From Candidatus Omnitrophota bacterium (GTDB lineage Bacteria > Omnitrophota > Gorgyraeia > JACOVV01): 7,253 bases of DNA. How positions within the stretch are numbered: position 1 is the first letter of the stretch; every line of letters begins with the position of its first letter. The notes under the pieces are model-generated. The model worked only from the letters and a program-made list of their open reading frames with translations. It was not told where the DNA came from and searched no databases. The stretch is taken from the NCBI GenBank assembly GCA_023248175.1, contig JAHFFC010000041.1:1-7253 (forward strand), written 5' to 3'. Positions 6,297 through 7,253 of the stretch are shown here, piece after piece. The position numbers and the translations under genes were made by a program.

Positions 6297-6908
6297 ATGA
6301 AAAGATTTTTAATTGGTATAGGAGTTTTTCTATTGATGGTCATCACCCTGCTAGTGGGGAGCAGTTTTGTCGTGATCTCTCTACAGCTGGTCAGTATTGA
6401 TGATGTCGTAGGAGTTTTAAACAGTGTTTACGCTTCCAGAGATTTCAGAGTGGTGTTGGGAGTGAGCGGTTTTGTTTTGGCGACTCTCGGTTTTGTCATT
6501 TTTCAGTTAGTCACTTTAAAGATGCAGCGAGAGAAAACAATCGCTTTTACGACGCCTGACGGACAGGTGACTGTTTCGCTGGAAGCGATCGAAAATTTTA
6601 TTCGCCGGATCACGAAGCACCTTCACGGGATTAAAGAAATTAGGCCGGATGTGGTAGCTAATAGAAAGGGTCTTCACGTGTTCGCGAAGGTGACCCTGTT
6701 AGAGGAAACAAACATTCCAGAAATATCCGAGGAAATTCAAAGACTCATCCGAAAAAAAATTCAGGATATGCTGGGAATTGAAGAAAACATTCAAACAAGA
6801 GTCCATATCGTAAAAATTGTTTCGAAAGAACCAGAGCCAAAGGCACAGGCTGAACGAGAAACATCAGTGGAGCCTGTCATGCCCTACCGGGACTATCCAG
6901 AGGAGTAG
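6297..6908 (+). CDS. amaP: AmaP-like membrane anchor with Asp23/Gls24-type domain
   Basis: 203 residues. Two membrane segments lie near the N-terminus (about 4-29 and 52-75), separated by a short loop. A soluble part follows (about 88-175) with the Asp23/Gls24 pattern: VTVSLEAIENFI, a GLHVFAKVTLL strand, then ISEEIQRLIRKKIQDMLGIE and a closing RVHIVKIV strand. The tail (176-203) is acidic, Pro-rich and probably disordered. AmaP in Staphylococcus anchors Asp23 at the membrane and is tied to cell-envelope stress; the role outside Firmicutes is unclear. No separate asp23 or DUF2273 gene is beside it here. ATG 6297 is preferred over the in-frame TTG 6288, because that TTG overlaps the TATAAT box and adds only MAL ahead of the normal MKRF start. 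The neighbours accC and pfk do not indicate a stress operon, and the putative promoter suggests partly independent expression. Confidence 0.82.
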   Translation: MKRFLIGIGVFLLMVITLLVGSSFVVISLQLVSIDDVVGVLNSVYASRDFRVVLGVSGFVLATLGFVIFQLVTLKMQREKTIAFTTPDGQVTVSLEAIENFIRRITKHLHGIKEIRPDVVANRKGLHVFAKVTLLEETNIPEISEEIQRLIRKKIQDMLGIEENIQTRVHIVKIVSKEPEPKAQAERETSVEPVMPYRDYPEE

Positions 6909-6912
6909 AGGA
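6907..6912 (+). promoter_or_regulatory. Ribosome binding site of the phosphofructokinase gene
   Basis: AGAGGA begins inside the amaP stop codon (TAG 6906-6908) and ends 7 nt before ATG 6920. This supports that start and suggests co-transcription with the amaP-like gene. Confidence 0.65.
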
Positions 6913-6919
6913 ACAAAAA

Positions 6920-7253
6920 ATGCTGAAGCGAATTGGTGTCTTAACAGGGGGTGGAGATTGTCCGGGACTGAATGCCGTCATCCGAGCGGTGGTCAGAACG
7001 GCTTTAAGAGACGGAACAGCAGTGCTGGGGATTCGGAATGGCTGGAAGGGACTCATTGAAAAGGATGTCATGGATTTAGACCTTCAAGCCGTGACCGGAA
7101 TTCTCCCTCGCGGCGGCACGATCTTAGGAACCCCCCGCACCAATCCCTATAAAAAGAACGATGATTTGCAAAAACTGAAAGTAAACTATAAGGATTTAGG
7201 GCTCAATGCCCTCGTCGCTATTGGAGGGGAAGATACCTTAGGGGTGGCCTGTA
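6920..7253 (+). CDS. pfkA: 6-phosphofructokinase, N-terminal part (3' end missing), likely PPi-type signature
   Basis: The first 111 residues of a PfkA-family enzyme, cut by the window edge. The start MLKRIGVLTGGGDCPGLNAVIR (residues 1-22) is the phosphoryl-donor loop of the family. GWKGL (41-45) and ILPRGGTILGTPRTNP (61-76) follow, the latter carrying the conserved GGT..G.SR-like segment. The segment AIGGEDTLGVA (100-110) contains Glu104-Asp105 (codons 7229-7234). In ATP-dependent enzymes such as that of E. coli this motif reads GGDGS with Gly104; an Asp at that position blocks ATP binding and is typical of pyrophosphate-dependent enzymes, including the GGEDTLG type I recall from actinobacterial PPi-PFK. 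The second diagnostic position (Gly124 in E. coli, Lys in PPi enzymes) lies beyond the window, so cofactor choice remains inferred. It phosphorylates fructose 6-phosphate in glycolysis, and reversibly so if PPi-linked. Confidence 0.93.
   Translation, partial: MLKRIGVLTGGGDCPGLNAVIRAVVRTALRDGTAVLGIRNGWKGLIEKDVMDLDLQAVTGILPRGGTILGTPRTNPYKKNDDLQKLKVNYKDLGLNALVAIGGEDTLGVAC

Overview
The window is a dense, single-strand (+) block of core-metabolism and envelope genes from a bacterium. It holds ten protein-coding genes, of which the first lacks its 5' end and the last lacks its 3' end. Base composition looks moderate, roughly mid-40s % GC by eye. The mix suggests a non-model Gram-negative-like lineage, possibly a candidate phylum such as Omnitrophota or a Nitrospirota relative. 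It combines a two-domain M16 peptidase, a Trm112-like Zn protein, AroQ type II, a Lys-type EF-P, AccB/AccC, an AmaP-type Asp23-fold protein and a phosphofructokinase with a pyrophosphate-type signature. This placement is a low-confidence inference; no marker in the window settles it.

Region 1 (1-3347): the C-terminal part of an M16 peptidase whose visible repeat has lost its zinc motif, a patatin-like lipid hydrolase, a multi-pass flippase-like (LPG synthase TM/UPF0104) membrane protein, and a 57-residue Trm112-family Zn-binding protein. Region 2 (3344-4802): aroQ, efp and accB. Through regions 1 and 2 every gene overlaps the next. Four junctions are ATGA, one is TAATG, and one is a 47-nt overlap, so this looks like one translationally coupled transcript.

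Region 3 (4803-4902) is the only real gap. It is 100 bp of low-complexity repeats (AAATCACAAA copies and opposed CACAGAGA/TCTCTGTG arms) that separates accB from accC, two genes whose products form one enzyme part. Region 4 (4903-7253): accC, an amaP-like gene that appears to have its own promoter so close to the start codon that its mRNA may be leaderless, and the first 111 codons of a phosphofructokinase.

Functionally, AccB and AccC form the biotin carrier and biotin carboxylase half of acetyl-CoA carboxylase, so fatty-acid synthesis starts here. The patatin and flippase-like genes also point to membrane-lipid handling. EF-P and the Trm112-like protein belong to translation, AroQ to the shikimate pathway and Pfk to glycolysis. 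I see no CRISPR array, tRNA, rRNA, insertion sequence, phage gene or defence system. I found no convincing new multi-gene system; the points most worth a second look are the accB-accC repeat, the putative leaderless amaP start, and the GGED motif in Pfk.
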